Shown: piece by piece, positions 1 to 9,011 of the stretch
How the letters are laid out: every line of letters begins with the position of its first letter
How positions within the stretch are numbered: position 1 is the stretch's first letter
Assembly (NCBI RefSeq): GCF_024347655.1
Contig: NZ_AP025514.1
Location: forward strand, 1,178,001 to 1,242,000
Direction of reading: 5' to 3'
From: Vibrio toranzoniae
GTDB taxonomy: Bacteria > Pseudomonadota > Gammaproteobacteria > Enterobacterales > Vibrionaceae
Length of the DNA stretch: 64,000 nt
Notes under the pieces: model-generated
What the model was told of the DNA's origin: nothing
Database searches by the model: none
The model's input: the letters and a program-made list of their open reading frames with translations, nothing else
Translations under genes and position numbers: made by a program

Positions 1-429
1 GCTAAACTGATACCGCCATACCCAATGCCAGATTGTTCTTCTCAAATCGTGTTAGACGCTTTATCTGATGAACGAGTGTCAGTGATGAAAGACGCGACTT
101 TAAAGCTTGTTAAGCTACGTAACTGGTTTGCTGGTGAGTTAACGCAGTTTGATTTCATAGAGCAGGTTTACCCATCTTCTACTAACTTCGTGTTACTACG
201 CCACAAGCCTGAGCACGAAGTGTTTAGTGTATTAGCAAAAGATGGCATTGTGACAAGGGATCAAAACCACGAGCCCGCGTTACGTCATTGTGTTCGAATT
301 AGTATCGGCAGCCAAGAGAGTATGTCGGAAGTGATTGAGTCACTTTCGCGCTACCAAGCCGAGCTACAACTAAAACTCAAACCACAAGATCAACAACTTC
401 AATATCAACTTGGTAAAGATCATATCTAG
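1..429 (+). CDS. HisC-type PLP aminotransferase, C-terminal part (5' end outside window)
   Basis: The frame is open from base 1 and stops at 427-429, so only the last ~142 residues are present. The piece aligns with the small-domain end of histidinol-phosphate aminotransferase: a PPYP stretch where HisC has APYP, an S-TNF-L strand, and the RDQN...L..C.RI..G segment that carries the substrate-carboxylate arginine near the C-terminus. HisC makes histidinol phosphate from imidazole-acetol phosphate using glutamate. No his gene follows, so this may be a stand-alone HisC2-like paralog acting on another amino acid. The family is clear; the substrate is not. The stop lies 10 bp before the likely start of the binding-protein gene, so the two are probably co-transcribed. 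Confidence 0.75.
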   Translation, partial: AKLIPPYPMPDCSSQIVLDALSDERVSVMKDATLKLVKLRNWFAGELTQFDFIEQVYPSSTNFVLLRHKPEHEVFSVLAKDGIVTRDQNHEPALRHCVRISIGSQESMSEVIESLSRYQAELQLKLKPQDQQLQYQLGKDHI

Positions 430-439
430 GATGGCAATG

Positions 440-1213
440 ATGAAAAAGATAATACTAGGACTCGCGTGTACGGCCGCTTTACTTGGTACAACGGTACAGG
501 CGAAAGAAATCCGTTTGGCATCAGACTTTACGTATCCGCCATTCAACTACAAAAATAGTGAAGGTGTGCCTGTCGGGTTTGATATCGAGATAGCAGATGC
601 TTTGTGTGAGCAAGCTAAGTTAGATTGCACTTGGGTATCACAAAGTTGGGACTCGCTAATTCCAAGCTTATTGGCAAGAAAGTCAGATGTGATCATGGCT
701 TCAATGCGTATCACAGAAGAGCGTAAGCGCAAGATTTTGTTTACTGATAAGTACTACCAAACACCAGCCGTGTTTGTTGCTGCCAAAAGCGCGGAGTTTG
801 GTATTGATGAGAAGGGCTTAGAGGGCAAAACCATCGGCGTACAACAGGGTACGATTCACGACCGTTACGTAACCGATAAGTTTGGTGACATCGTAAACAT
901 CAAGCGGTACACCGGTCAGGACGAAGTGTACCTTGATCTGAAAAATGGCCGTTTAGATCTAACGTTTGGTAACTCTGACCAACTATCACTTGCTTTCTTA
1001 GACAAGAAAGAAGGGGAGGGTTTCGAGTTCAAAGGCAAAGCAGTGACCGACAAAGCCTATATTGGTGAAGGCACGGCTCTAGCGCTAAGAAAGCAGGATT
1101 CAAAACTGGCGAAACAATTCAACACCGCAATCGAAGAGATCAGAGCGAACGGCACTTACGACAAGATCGCCGCTAAGTACTTCACGTTTGATATCTATGG
1201 TAGTGATTTGTAA
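440..1213 (+). CDS. Periplasmic amino-acid-binding protein (SBP_bac_3, Lys/Arg/His-type)
   Basis: A solute-binding protein of the HisJ/ArtJ family, expected to capture a basic or polar amino acid in the periplasm. It opens with a Sec signal peptide (MKK, hydrophobic stretch, cleavage after VQA). The mature protein begins EIRLASDFTYPPFNY and keeps the ligand-site pieces: GFDIEIA, the ASMRITEERK segment with the carboxylate-binding arginine, and a GNSDQ segment where relatives have a conserved acidic residue. The frame is open from 410, but AGGA at 428-431 sits correctly for ATG at 440 (or 437). No permease or ATPase gene is adjacent, so it is an orphan binding protein here or feeds a transporter elsewhere. 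It is followed by a terminator. Confidence 0.85.
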   Translation: MKKIILGLACTAALLGTTVQAKEIRLASDFTYPPFNYKNSEGVPVGFDIEIADALCEQAKLDCTWVSQSWDSLIPSLLARKSDVIMASMRITEERKRKILFTDKYYQTPAVFVAAKSAEFGIDEKGLEGKTIGVQQGTIHDRYVTDKFGDIVNIKRYTGQDEVYLDLKNGRLDLTFGNSDQLSLAFLDKKEGEGFEFKGKAVTDKAYIGEGTALALRKQDSKLAKQFNTAIEEIRANGTYDKIAAKYFTFDIYGSDL

Positions 1214-1250
1214 TTGAGCTAGCGCTTAAAATTAAATCACCAAAAACAAA

Positions 1251-1282
1251 AATCCGAGAGCTGTGAGGCTCTCGGATTTTTT
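1251..1282 (+). terminator. Rho-independent terminator after the binding-protein gene
   Basis: An 11-12 bp stem (AATCCGAGAGC / GCTCTCGGATT) with a 5-nt loop is followed by a T-run. It ends the + strand transcript and lies 50 bp beyond the converging symporter stop. Confidence 0.9.
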
Positions 1283-1332
1283 CGCTTATGTCCGTGGTAT
1301 CAATTCAACACCACCAATTTAGCGTTTATTTA

Positions 1333-2592
1333 TTACGCTTGCTGTTTTTGTAGCTCAGTTTCTTTCGCTTCGTCTTCGATTAGAGAATCAACGATGACTG
1401 CACATGCTGCATCACCAGTGATGTTCAGAGCAGTACGGATCATGTCGAAGATACGGTCTAGAGCGAACAACAGAGGTAGACCTTCGATAGGGATACCAGC
1501 TGCTAGAAGAACCGCAACCACTAGGAAAGAAGGGCCAGGAACACCAGCTTGACCAACTGCGCCTAGTGTAGACGTTACGATGATAGCAACGTAAGCACCC
1601 ATAGAGAGGTCGATGTTGAACAGCTGTGCAAAGAAGATAGCCACTAGGCCGTAGTAAATTGCGTTACCAGACATGTTGATCGTCGCGCCAAGAGGCAGAA
1701 CGAATGAAGCGGTAGAGTTACGAACACCAAGCTCTTTCTCTACGGTTTCCATTGTTACTGGTAGTGTTGCCATAGAAGAGGCTGTTGATAGTGCAACCGC
1801 TTGGGGTTTCTTCATTGCCACTAGGAACTTCTTCGCAGAAGTCTTAGTGAAGATTTGAATCATCAGTGGGTAAGCCACAAAGCCGAAGATCAGGATCGCA
1901 GCGATGTAAACAATAAACAGCTTGAACACAACCATAAGTGCGCCAAAACCGAATGTACCTACTGCTTCTGCCATTAGGCCGAACACGCCAAGTGGAGCGA
2001 TGATCATAACCTTGTTGATCATCCAAACCATTGCATCAACAATCGCATTTACACCGTTGATGATAGGATCACGCTTCTCTTTTGCTTGTTTAGAGATCGC
2101 AATACCAAAGAATAAACAGAAAACAAGGATTTGCAGAATGTTTGCTTCGTTCAGTGATTGGAAAACGTTGGTCGGGATCATGCCTGTAATGGTTGCCCAA
2201 AACGTTGGGAGCTCGCCTTTCGCAGCGTATTCAGAAGAGAACATGCCTTCTACGCCAGAAACATCGATACCACGACCCGGTTCGAATACTTCACCCATTA
2301 CCAGCGCTAGGGCTACAGCAAGTGCAGACGTTAGTGCGAAGTAACCCAGTGTTGTTACACCGACTTTACCAGCCGATGAGCTATTACCTAGACCAGCAGC
2401 TCCTGAAATTAGGGCAACCGCGACGAGAGGAATAACCAGCATCTTGATCAAGTTGATGAAGATAGCACCCAGTGGAGCGAACATAGTTGCGCTGTCACCC
2501 ATCATCGCACCGACTACGGTACCGACGATCATTGCAATAACGACTTGAATGCCGATATTGCTTAGTAAATTCTTTTCTTTTAACACTTCCAT
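1333..2592 (-). CDS. Dicarboxylate/amino acid:cation symporter (DAACS/SLC1 family)
   Basis: An inner-membrane secondary transporter of the GltP/DctA fold, about 419 residues with repeated hydrophobic segments. HP2/TM8 landmarks are recognisable near the C-terminus: FALDRIFDMIRTALNITGDA aligns with the archaeal GltPh region holding the sodium/substrate aspartates and the arginine that binds acidic side chains, which favours glutamate, aspartate or a dicarboxylate. The usual TM7 NMDGT sodium/substrate motif is instead NMSGN, which is unusual. ATG at 2592 is chosen because AGAGG lies just upstream; an in-frame extension to 2652 has no ribosome site and lies in the probable promoter region. It stands alone and convergent with the binding-protein gene. 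Confidence 0.85.
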   Translation of the reverse strand: MEVLKEKNLLSNIGIQVVIAMIVGTVVGAMMGDSATMFAPLGAIFINLIKMLVIPLVAVALISGAAGLGNSSSAGKVGVTTLGYFALTSALAVALALVMGEVFEPGRGIDVSGVEGMFSSEYAAKGELPTFWATITGMIPTNVFQSLNEANILQILVFCLFFGIAISKQAKEKRDPIINGVNAIVDAMVWMINKVMIIAPLGVFGLMAEAVGTFGFGALMVVFKLFIVYIAAILIFGFVAYPLMIQIFTKTSAKKFLVAMKKPQAVALSTASSMATLPVTMETVEKELGVRNSTASFVLPLGATINMSGNAIYYGLVAIFFAQLFNIDLSMGAYVAIIVTSTLGAVGQAGVPGPSFLVVAVLLAAGIPIEGLPLLFALDRIFDMIRTALNITGDAACAVIVDSLIEDEAKETELQKQQA

Positions 2593-3062
2593 AACCTCTG
2601 TGCTACTAAATATAAAAATCCCAGAACTACTCACCAATGAACGATGTGCCATTGGATAAATATTTCGATAAGAGTTTTACACGTATCTTTTACATTTATC
2701 AATATGAGCTGAGGTGAAAGCCCTCTAAAAACACGTGGTCTAATGTTATTTGTCGCTTTTTTGTGCTCAGGCAAACGTTTGCTTTTGGGTTTTATTGCTC
2801 GAATATTTGTTGGATTTATGAAGATTATATTTAAAGGTGCATTTGTGAATGGTTTCCCCCTTCGGTGGTAGAAGTGCTTTGTTAACATTTAGGTTTCATT
2901 TGTGCGCTTTTTTTTGCTTATTGGATATGGGGGAGGTATTGATAAGTGTGTTGTGGGAAATTCAGCCTGAGCTATGCTTAAGATAACGAATTATTACCAA
3001 GATGTTACCTCTACGCTTTAAATAAACGTCTATTTAGCATCTCAATTGTAAGGAGAGGGGCT
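2593..3062. other. Divergent intergenic region between symporter and nfeD
   Basis: About 470 bases that must hold the promoters of both divergent genes. The only clear element is the AAGGAGAGGGG Shine-Dalgarno just before the nfeD ATG. I could not identify a confident operator. A minus-strand open frame here (2631-2888) looks spurious. Confidence 0.5.
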
Positions 3063-4469
3063 ATGACTTTTATATTAAAGTACTTGTTTGCGTTTCTTCT
3101 GTTGTTTAGCTCTGCGAATGTTCAGGCCGATGATGTCTGGGTGATAGAGGTGAATGGAGGTATAGGTCCGGCGACCAGTGATTACCTCACGAGAGAAATA
3201 GAACAAGCCCACGATGAGCAAGCTAAGCTCATCATATTGAAAATGAACACGCCCGGCGGGTTAGATACGTCGATGCGCGACATTATTCGATCCATCACCA
3301 CATCACCAGTTCCCATTGCGACTTGGGTTGGTCCTGCAGGATCACGCGCGGCAAGTGCAGGGACTTATATTTTACTCGCCAGTCACATCGCTTCTATGGC
3401 CCCAGGAACCAATTTGGGGGCAGCCACTCCAGTGTCTCTTGGTGGAGGTAAAGGCCCTTCTAATCCGTTATCCCCACAAGAAGACGCGAATAAAGACGAC
3501 AACGGCACAGCCAATGAGCAAGGTTCACCTAAAGAAGAGAGCTCCGAGCAAGTAAAAGCCACCACTGCGATGGAGAAAAAGGTGATCAACGATGCTTCCG
3601 CTTACATTGTTAGCCTAGCTAAATTGCACAATCGTAATGAAGAGTGGGCAGAAAAGGCGGTGAGAGAAGCAGCGAGTTTGGATTCAGAGAATGCACTCGA
3701 ATTTAACGTGATTGATTTCATTGCCAGCGATATTCAGCAACTGGTCGAGATGAGCGATGGGCGCACCATCACAATCAACGGTGTCAGCCAGGAAATTCTG
3801 CTCAACGAGGTGGCTTTTGTTGAGCGAGAACAAGACTGGCGCTTTAGTTTGCTCTCGGTTATCACCAACCCGAACGTGGCTTATATTCTCATGCTTATCG
3901 GCATCTACGGTTTGTTGCTTGAGTTCTATAACCCTGGTGGTGGTTTACCGGGTGTGCTTGGTGGTATTTGTTTGTTGCTCGCCATGTATTCCTTACAAAT
4001 GCTGCCTGTAAGTTATGCTGGCCTTGCTTTGATCTTGTTGGGTATTGCGCTAATGATCGCAGAAGCGTTTAGCCCGAGTTTTGGTATTTTCGGTTTGGGT
4101 GGCGTCGCTGCCTTTACATTGGGCTCAATCATGCTGATGGACACAGAGGTACCGGGCTACCAAATCGCCTTGCCGCTAATTATTGGAATCAGTTTGTTCT
4201 CTGTGGCTTTTATTGTTGTAACAATATCAATGCTAGTCCGAGTGAGAAACAGACCAGTGACCACGGGGATGGAAGCCGTGGTTGGCGAGACAGGTAAGGT
4301 GGTCAGCGGTTTTCCGGGTACGGGTCGAGTGCTGGTTGAAGGTGAGATCTGGCAAGCTAAATGCGCCGATGAACTGAAAGCGGGGCAGAGTATCAGAGTC
4401 ACCAAGCTAACAGGGCTTTCTTTGGATGTTGAGGCGCTGCCCGATGAGAGATCATCGAAACCTAGTTAG
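3063..4469 (+). CDS. NfeD1b-type membrane serine protease (ClpP-like domain plus NfeD)
   Basis: A full-length NfeD of 468 residues. It has a Sec signal peptide ending near VQADD, then a ClpP/SppA-like protease domain (residues ~24-240). The NTPGGL oxyanion segment is visible, as is AASAGTYI with the nucleophilic serine. The domain is interrupted by a low-complexity charged insert at ~135-170. Four or five membrane segments follow (~275-395), then a C-terminal OB-fold NfeD domain (~405-460). In archaea the homolog cleaves the C-terminus of its partner stomatin. The gene is followed after 69 bases by a slipin, the classic nfeD-stomatin pair. A strong AAGGAG site fixes the start. Confidence 0.9.
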   Translation: MTFILKYLFAFLLLFSSANVQADDVWVIEVNGGIGPATSDYLTREIEQAHDEQAKLIILKMNTPGGLDTSMRDIIRSITTSPVPIATWVGPAGSRAASAGTYILLASHIASMAPGTNLGAATPVSLGGGKGPSNPLSPQEDANKDDNGTANEQGSPKEESSEQVKATTAMEKKVINDASAYIVSLAKLHNRNEEWAEKAVREAASLDSENALEFNVIDFIASDIQQLVEMSDGRTITINGVSQEILLNEVAFVEREQDWRFSLLSVITNPNVAYILMLIGIYGLLLEFYNPGGGLPGVLGGICLLLAMYSLQMLPVSYAGLALILLGIALMIAEAFSPSFGIFGLGGVAAFTLGSIMLMDTEVPGYQIALPLIIGISLFSVAFIVVTISMLVRVRNRPVTTGMEAVVGETGKVVSGFPGTGRVLVEGEIWQAKCADELKAGQSIRVTKLTGLSLDVEALPDERSSKPS

Positions 4470-4538
4470 GCGCGCCATGCAGGGCAAACTTGATCGAATT
4501 ATTTATTGCTTAACCATCGTTACCATTAGGGGGCGGTT

Positions 4539-5336
4539 ATGTTTATACACATTATAGGTATTGTCATCGTGCTCGTTATCTTGTTGATAGCCAGCATGTT
4601 CAGAGTGTTACGTGAGTATGAGCGCGCAGTGGTTTTCTTCCTGGGGCGCTTTTACGGTGTGAAAGGACCGGGGTTGATTATCATCATCCCCTTTATTCAA
4701 CAGATCGTGCGAGTGGATTTACGAACAATCGTATTGGACGTACCGACACAAGACTTGATCACTCGTGACAATGTGTCGGTTAAGGTCAATGCGGTGGTCT
4801 ACTTCAGAGTGCTGGATCCAAAGATGGCGATCAATAATGTGGAGAACTACCTCGAAGCGACCAGCCAGTTGTCACAAACGACGTTACGTTCCGTATTGGG
4901 GCAACATGAGTTGGATGAACTGTTGTCTGAGCGAGAAGAACTCAACAGAGACTTACAATTGATACTGGATCAACACACGGATAATTGGGGAATTAAGATA
5001 GCCAATGTTGAGATTAAACATGTTGATCTTGATGAAAGTATGGTGCGAGCTCTAGCGAAACAAGCGGAAGCTGAGCGAACCCGTCGAGCTAAGGTAATAC
5101 ATGCGACGGGTGAGCTCGAAGCTTCTGCTAAGCTAAGAGAGGCAGCAGAAGTCTTGAATAAGGCGCCTAACGCCATTCAGTTACGATATATGCAAACATT
5201 AACCGAGGTTGCGAATGAACGCACGACAACGATCGTATTCCCGATGCCGGTCGATCTAGTGGATAAAATCACCGATCCAATCAAAGCAACACTCAATGAG
5301 GCCGCGATTAACAAAGCGATGAAAGTGGACGATTAG
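4539..5336 (+). CDS. Slipin (stomatin/SPFH family), partner of NfeD
   Basis: 265 residues: an N-terminal membrane anchor (~1-22), then an SPFH/Band-7 domain from [16 protein letters not shown] to about residue 190, and an alanine/glutamate-rich coiled coil ([15 protein letters not shown]...). This is the bacterial slipin type, which forms oligomers on the inner membrane and is thought to organise lipid domains. It is distinct from QmcA or HflK/C. Co-transcription with nfeD is likely from the 69-bp gap; it has its own AGGGGG ribosome site. The C-terminal [11 protein letters not shown] stretch is the hydrophobic segment that NfeD proteases cleave in archaeal stomatin; cleavage here is inference. 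Confidence 0.9.
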   Translation: MFIHIIGIVIVLVILLIASMFRVLREYERAVVFFLGRFYGVKGPGLIIIIPFIQQIVRVDLRTIVLDVPTQDLITRDNVSVKVNAVVYFRVLDPKMAINNVENYLEATSQLSQTTLRSVLGQHELDELLSEREELNRDLQLILDQHTDNWGIKIANVEIKHVDLDESMVRALAKQAEAERTRRAKVIHATGELEASAKLREAAEVLNKAPNAIQLRYMQTLTEVANERTTTIVFPMPVDLVDKITDPIKATLNEAAINKAMKVDD

Positions 5337-5360
5337 CTAGCGTGAATCACAAACAATAAA

Positions 5361-5388
5361 AAAGGCGTCACATATGTGGCGCCTTTCA
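5361..5388 (+). terminator. Terminator between slipin and trpA
   Basis: The inverted repeat AAAGGCG / CGCCTTT, with CACAT/ATGTG continuing the helix inward, lies between the convergent slipin and trpA genes. An A-run on the left flank gives a U-tract on the minus strand, so it probably serves trpA as well. Confidence 0.75.
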
Positions 5389-5420
5389 GGATCTAAAGTG
5401 TTTAGCTAATGCTCTAAAGA

Positions 5421-6227
5421 TTACTTCTGTGTTGCGGCTTTCATTGGCGTTACAAACTCAGCCAATGCTTTAAGCATTGCTTCTGGTTGTTCAACGTTGT
5501 TCTCAATGATTTTTACAACTGCTGAGCCTGAGATAGCACCGGCAGCGCCAGCTTGAATCGCTTCTTTTACTTGCTCAGGAGCCGAGATGCCGAAACCAAG
5601 CAGTGCTGGTGGCGCGTCGAATTTGTTCAAACGGTCAAGTAGGGCAGTGACAGGCATGTTTGCTTTTGTTTCTGCACCCGTTACGCCAGCACGAGAGAGT
5701 AGGTAAGTGTAACCACCACCAAGTTCAGATACTGACTGAAGTGTTTCATCGCTTGCTGTTGGCGGCGCAATAAAGATTGGGTGAATACCAAACTTCTTCG
5801 CTGCAGCCACAAACTCACCGCTTTCGTTGGTTGGTACATCAGCAATCAATACTGAATCGATACCTGCTTTTGCACAACGCTCGTAGAAGTTTTCGATACC
5901 ACGTGCATAAACCAAGTTTGCGTACATCAGTAGGCCGATTGGTAGCTCTGGGTATTTAGCGCGAATTTGACCAATAAGATCAAAACACACATCTGGCGTT
6001 ACTTTAGAATCTAAAGCACGAATGTTCGCACCTTGGATTGTTGGGCCATCTGCAAGCGGATCTGAGAATGGGATACCAAGCTCAAGTGCGTCAGCACCAG
6101 CTTCAACTAGCGTTTCCATGATCTTAAGAGACTGCTCAGGGTTAGGATCGCCAACCGTTACGAATGGTACAAATGCGCCTTGATTCTTTTCAGCTAAGCG
6201 AGTGAAGAGTGATTGATAGCGATCCAT
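5421..6227 (-). CDS. trpA: Tryptophan synthase alpha subunit
   Basis: Cleaves indole-3-glycerol phosphate to indole and glyceraldehyde-3-phosphate; indole is channelled to TrpB. It has 268 residues, the usual length for this TIM barrel. Catalytic Glu49 (ALELG) and Asp60 ([10 protein letters not shown]) are in place, and the phosphate-binding GFGIS and GAISGSAVV segments are near the C-terminus. It is the last gene of the trp operon, and its ATG overlaps the trpB stop as TAATG, implying translational coupling for equimolar alpha2beta2 assembly. Confidence 0.98.
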   Translation of the reverse strand: MDRYQSLFTRLAEKNQGAFVPFVTVGDPNPEQSLKIMETLVEAGADALELGIPFSDPLADGPTIQGANIRALDSKVTPDVCFDLIGQIRAKYPELPIGLLMYANLVYARGIENFYERCAKAGIDSVLIADVPTNESGEFVAAAKKFGIHPIFIAPPTASDETLQSVSELGGGYTYLLSRAGVTGAETKANMPVTALLDRLNKFDAPPALLGFGISAPEQVKEAIQAGAAGAISGSAVVKIIENNVEQPEAMLKALAEFVTPMKAATQK

Positions 6228-7417
6228 TATAATGCTCCTTTCTCTTTAAGAATGTCGTGTACGGAGAAAATGTCTTTATCACCACGTCCAGATAGGTTAA
6301 CCACTAATAGCTGCTCTTTCTCTGGGTCGTCGTGAGCCATTTTAACAGCATGAGCTAAAGCATGAGAGGACTCTAGCGCTGCGATGATGCCTTCGTTACG
6401 TGCGATAGCTTGGAAAGCTTCTAGTGCTTCGTCATCGGTTACGTTTTCGTATTCAGCACGGCCAATGGCATTTAGGTGAGCATGTTGAGGGCCAACTGAT
6501 GGGAAGTCTAGACCCGCAGATACAGAGTAAGACTCTTCTACTTGGCCATTTTCATCTTGCATCAGTGGCGCTTTCATACCGAAGAAGATACCCGTTTTAC
6601 CGTGCTTAAGTGGCGCGCCGTGTTGGTCGGTATCAATACCTTTACCAGCTGGCTCAACACCGATTAGGCGAACCGTTTCTTCTTCAATGAAATCAGCGAA
6701 CATGCCGATAGCGTTTGAACCGCCGCCAACACAAGCGATAACAGCATCAGGCAGGCGACCTTCACGCGCTAGAATTTGGTTCTTCGTTTCTTCACCAATC
6801 ATGCGTTGGAAGTCACGAACGATGGTTGGGAATGGGTGAGGACCCGCAGCCGTACCTAGAAGGTAGTGCGCATCTTCATAAGTTGCAGACCAGTCACGTA
6901 GCGCTTCGTTACACGCATCTTTTAACGTAGAAGAACCAGAATGAACAGGGATAACCTCTGCGCCCATTAGCTTCATACGGAACACGTTCGGGCTTTGACG
7001 TTCAACGTCTTTAGCACCCATGTAAACGCGACACTTAAGACCCAATAGAGCACATGCTAGCGCCGTCGCAACACCGTGTTGGCCTGCGCCAGTTTCAGCG
7101 ATGATTTCTTGTTTACCCATACGTTTAGCAAGTAGCGCTTGACCAAGTACTTGGTTTGTCTTGTGTGCGCCGCCGTGAAGTAGATCTTCGCGCTTTAGGT
7201 ACAGTTTGGTTTTTGTACCTTTGGTTAGGTTGCGAGTGAGCGTTAGTGCCGTTGGGCGACCTGCGTACTCTTGCAGAAGCGTCATGAATTCGCTGCGGAA
7301 CTCAGGATCGGCTTGTGCATCGATAAATGCTTGTTCTAGTTGGTCTAGTGCTGGCACTAGGATCTGCGGTACGTATTGACCACCGTATTCACCAAAGTAG
7401 GCATCGAGTTTAGCCAT
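6227..7417 (-). CDS. trpB: Tryptophan synthase beta subunit
   Basis: A PLP enzyme condensing indole with serine to give tryptophan. It has 396 residues. The PLP lysine is in GGAHKTNQ (Lys86), the phosphate-binding glycine loop is [10 protein letters not shown], and the GRGDKD motif is at the C-terminus. It overlaps trpA by one base. The upstream gap to trpCF is 122 bp, the only large gap in the operon, and contains a strong hairpin. Confidence 0.98.
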   Translation of the reverse strand: MAKLDAYFGEYGGQYVPQILVPALDQLEQAFIDAQADPEFRSEFMTLLQEYAGRPTALTLTRNLTKGTKTKLYLKREDLLHGGAHKTNQVLGQALLAKRMGKQEIIAETGAGQHGVATALACALLGLKCRVYMGAKDVERQSPNVFRMKLMGAEVIPVHSGSSTLKDACNEALRDWSATYEDAHYLLGTAAGPHPFPTIVRDFQRMIGEETKNQILAREGRLPDAVIACVGGGSNAIGMFADFIEEETVRLIGVEPAGKGIDTDQHGAPLKHGKTGIFFGMKAPLMQDENGQVEESYSVSAGLDFPSVGPQHAHLNAIGRAEYENVTDDEALEAFQAIARNEGIIAALESSHALAHAVKMAHDDPEKEQLLVVNLSGRGDKDIFSVHDILKEKGAL

Positions 7418-7475
7418 TGTGTTATTCCTTCAGTTCTATTGATGTGTCTTCACACCAAGTCATTTAATCTTGTTT

Positions 7476-7497
7476 GAGCTTCGCAAAAGCAAAGCTC
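7476..7497 (-). other. Hairpin in the trpCF-trpB intercistronic gap
   Basis: On the mRNA strand this forms a 9-bp stem (GAGCTTTGC with GCGAAGCTC, one G-U pair) and a TTTT loop. No U-run follows, so it is not an intrinsic terminator. It may be an RNA processing or stability element separating trpB and trpA expression from the upstream genes; that role is inference. Confidence 0.5.
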
Positions 7498-7539
7498 ACA
7501 AATATGTTTCTAGAGGTTAGGCTCGTAATTTAGAAAAGC

Positions 7540-8991
7540 TTAGTAATTACGAATCGCTGCAAAAGCACGTTGCAGCTTGTCTGCGTCTTTCTTACCTGGA
7601 GCGGATTCAACACCAGAGTTTAGGTCTAACCCTAAGCAGCCCAATTTAGCGGCTTGGTTAGCATTTTCTGGGTTTAAACCACCTGCCAACATGATTGCGC
7701 TTTGGTTGTTGATCAGGCTCCAATCGAACGCTTGACCTGTACCACCCGTTTGAGAACCCACTTTAGTATCTAGCAGGTGGCGAGTCACGTTGCTTTCCAG
7801 TAATTCTGGTAACGCGCTTTTAGCACCGGAAGCATCGCCAGAAGCAACACCGTAAGCTTTCCAAATCTCAACGCTTTCAGGTAGAGATTGTTTTAACTCA
7901 TCGACAAATGCTTGAGACTCATCACCGTGCAGTTGCACCGCGAATAAACCTAGCTCAGCAACCGTTTTTGCAACGTCAGTTACGCTATGATTTTGGAACA
8001 CACCCACGTAGTTCAAAGGTGCGCCGCTCATGGTCAAACGAGCCGCTTCGATATCCACATGACGTTTAGACGCTTCAACGAAAATCAGACCACCGAATAC
8101 CGCACCGGCTTGATACGCTTTTGCTGCATCGTCAGAGTGAGTTAAACCACACACCTTGTTTTCTCCCAGCGTTACCTTACGAACGGCCAGTTCAAGGTTT
8201 TTCTCTGCCATTAGAGAACTGCCGATTAGGAAGCCATCTGCAAATGTTGAAAGGTCACGTACTTGTTGGTGGTTGTAGATGCCCGACTCTGAAATCACGA
8301 TGGCGTTTGGAGCCAGTTCGCGAATCAGTGGAGCCAACTCTTTGGTACGGTTCAAATCAGTTGAAAGGTCACGTAGGTTACGGTTATTAATACCGATCAC
8401 TTTTGCTTTTAAAGCGACTGCGCGGTGAAGCTCTTCTTCGTTGCTGACTTCAGTAAGCACACCCATGTTGAATGAGTGAGCAACCTCAGCAAGTGCTTGG
8501 TACTCTTCATCATCCAATACCGATAGCATCAACAAGATAGCATCAGCTGAATAGTGACGAGCTAGGTAAACTTGGTAGGTATCAACCATGAAGTCTTTAC
8601 ACAGAATCGGTTGCTTAGCAATGCTGCGAACCTTAGGTAAAAACTCAAAATCACCTTGGAAGTATTTCTCGTCGGTCAGAACTGATATTGCGTTTGCGTG
8701 GTTGTTGTAAACCGATGCAATGTAATCCAAATTAAACTCGTCACGGATTAAACCTTTTGAAGGAGATGCCTTTTTACATTCAGTGATAAAAACCGTTTGG
8801 TCGCCGCTCAGAGCATCATAAAAGCTGCGGTCTGTTGCGGTTAACGCCGCTTTAAACTCATCTAATGGTTGAGTCTGCTTACGCGCTGCAACCCATTGGT
8901 ATTTATCACGAACGATTTTTGCTAGTACTTCCGCCATTTCTGCTTCTTTGACTGAAACGTGGGTCGACAGTTTGTCGGTATTCTGTGTCAT
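7540..8991 (-). CDS. trpCF: Bifunctional indole-3-glycerol phosphate synthase / phosphoribosylanthranilate isomerase
   Basis: A fused two-barrel enzyme of 483 residues, as in E. coli. The N-terminal IGPS domain (to ~275) has FITECKKASPSKG, the ILCKDFMVD strand, GINNRNLRDL and VISESGI. The C-terminal PRAI domain (~280-483) has KVCGLT at its start, then QLHGDE and DLNSGVE. It performs the isomerase and ring-closure steps between TrpD and TrpA. ATG at 8991 follows a GAGACAAAG stretch; an internal ATG at residue 19 could also serve, since the first 18 residues lie outside the barrel. It lies 20 bp after trpD. Confidence 0.97.
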   Translation of the reverse strand: MTQNTDKLSTHVSVKEAEMAEVLAKIVRDKYQWVAARKQTQPLDEFKAALTATDRSFYDALSGDQTVFITECKKASPSKGLIRDEFNLDYIASVYNNHANAISVLTDEKYFQGDFEFLPKVRSIAKQPILCKDFMVDTYQVYLARHYSADAILLMLSVLDDEEYQALAEVAHSFNMGVLTEVSNEEELHRAVALKAKVIGINNRNLRDLSTDLNRTKELAPLIRELAPNAIVISESGIYNHQQVRDLSTFADGFLIGSSLMAEKNLELAVRKVTLGENKVCGLTHSDDAAKAYQAGAVFGGLIFVEASKRHVDIEAARLTMSGAPLNYVGVFQNHSVTDVAKTVAELGLFAVQLHGDESQAFVDELKQSLPESVEIWKAYGVASGDASGAKSALPELLESNVTRHLLDTKVGSQTGGTGQAFDWSLINNQSAIMLAGGLNPENANQAAKLGCLGLDLNSGVESAPGKKDADKLQRAFAAIRNY

Positions 8992-9011
8992 GTTCTTTGT
9001 CTCGTCGTTCG

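Noticed and set aside
2631..2888. 85-codon minus-strand open frame upstream of the symporter
   Set aside because: No ribosome site, no recognisable protein character, and it occupies the shared promoter region.
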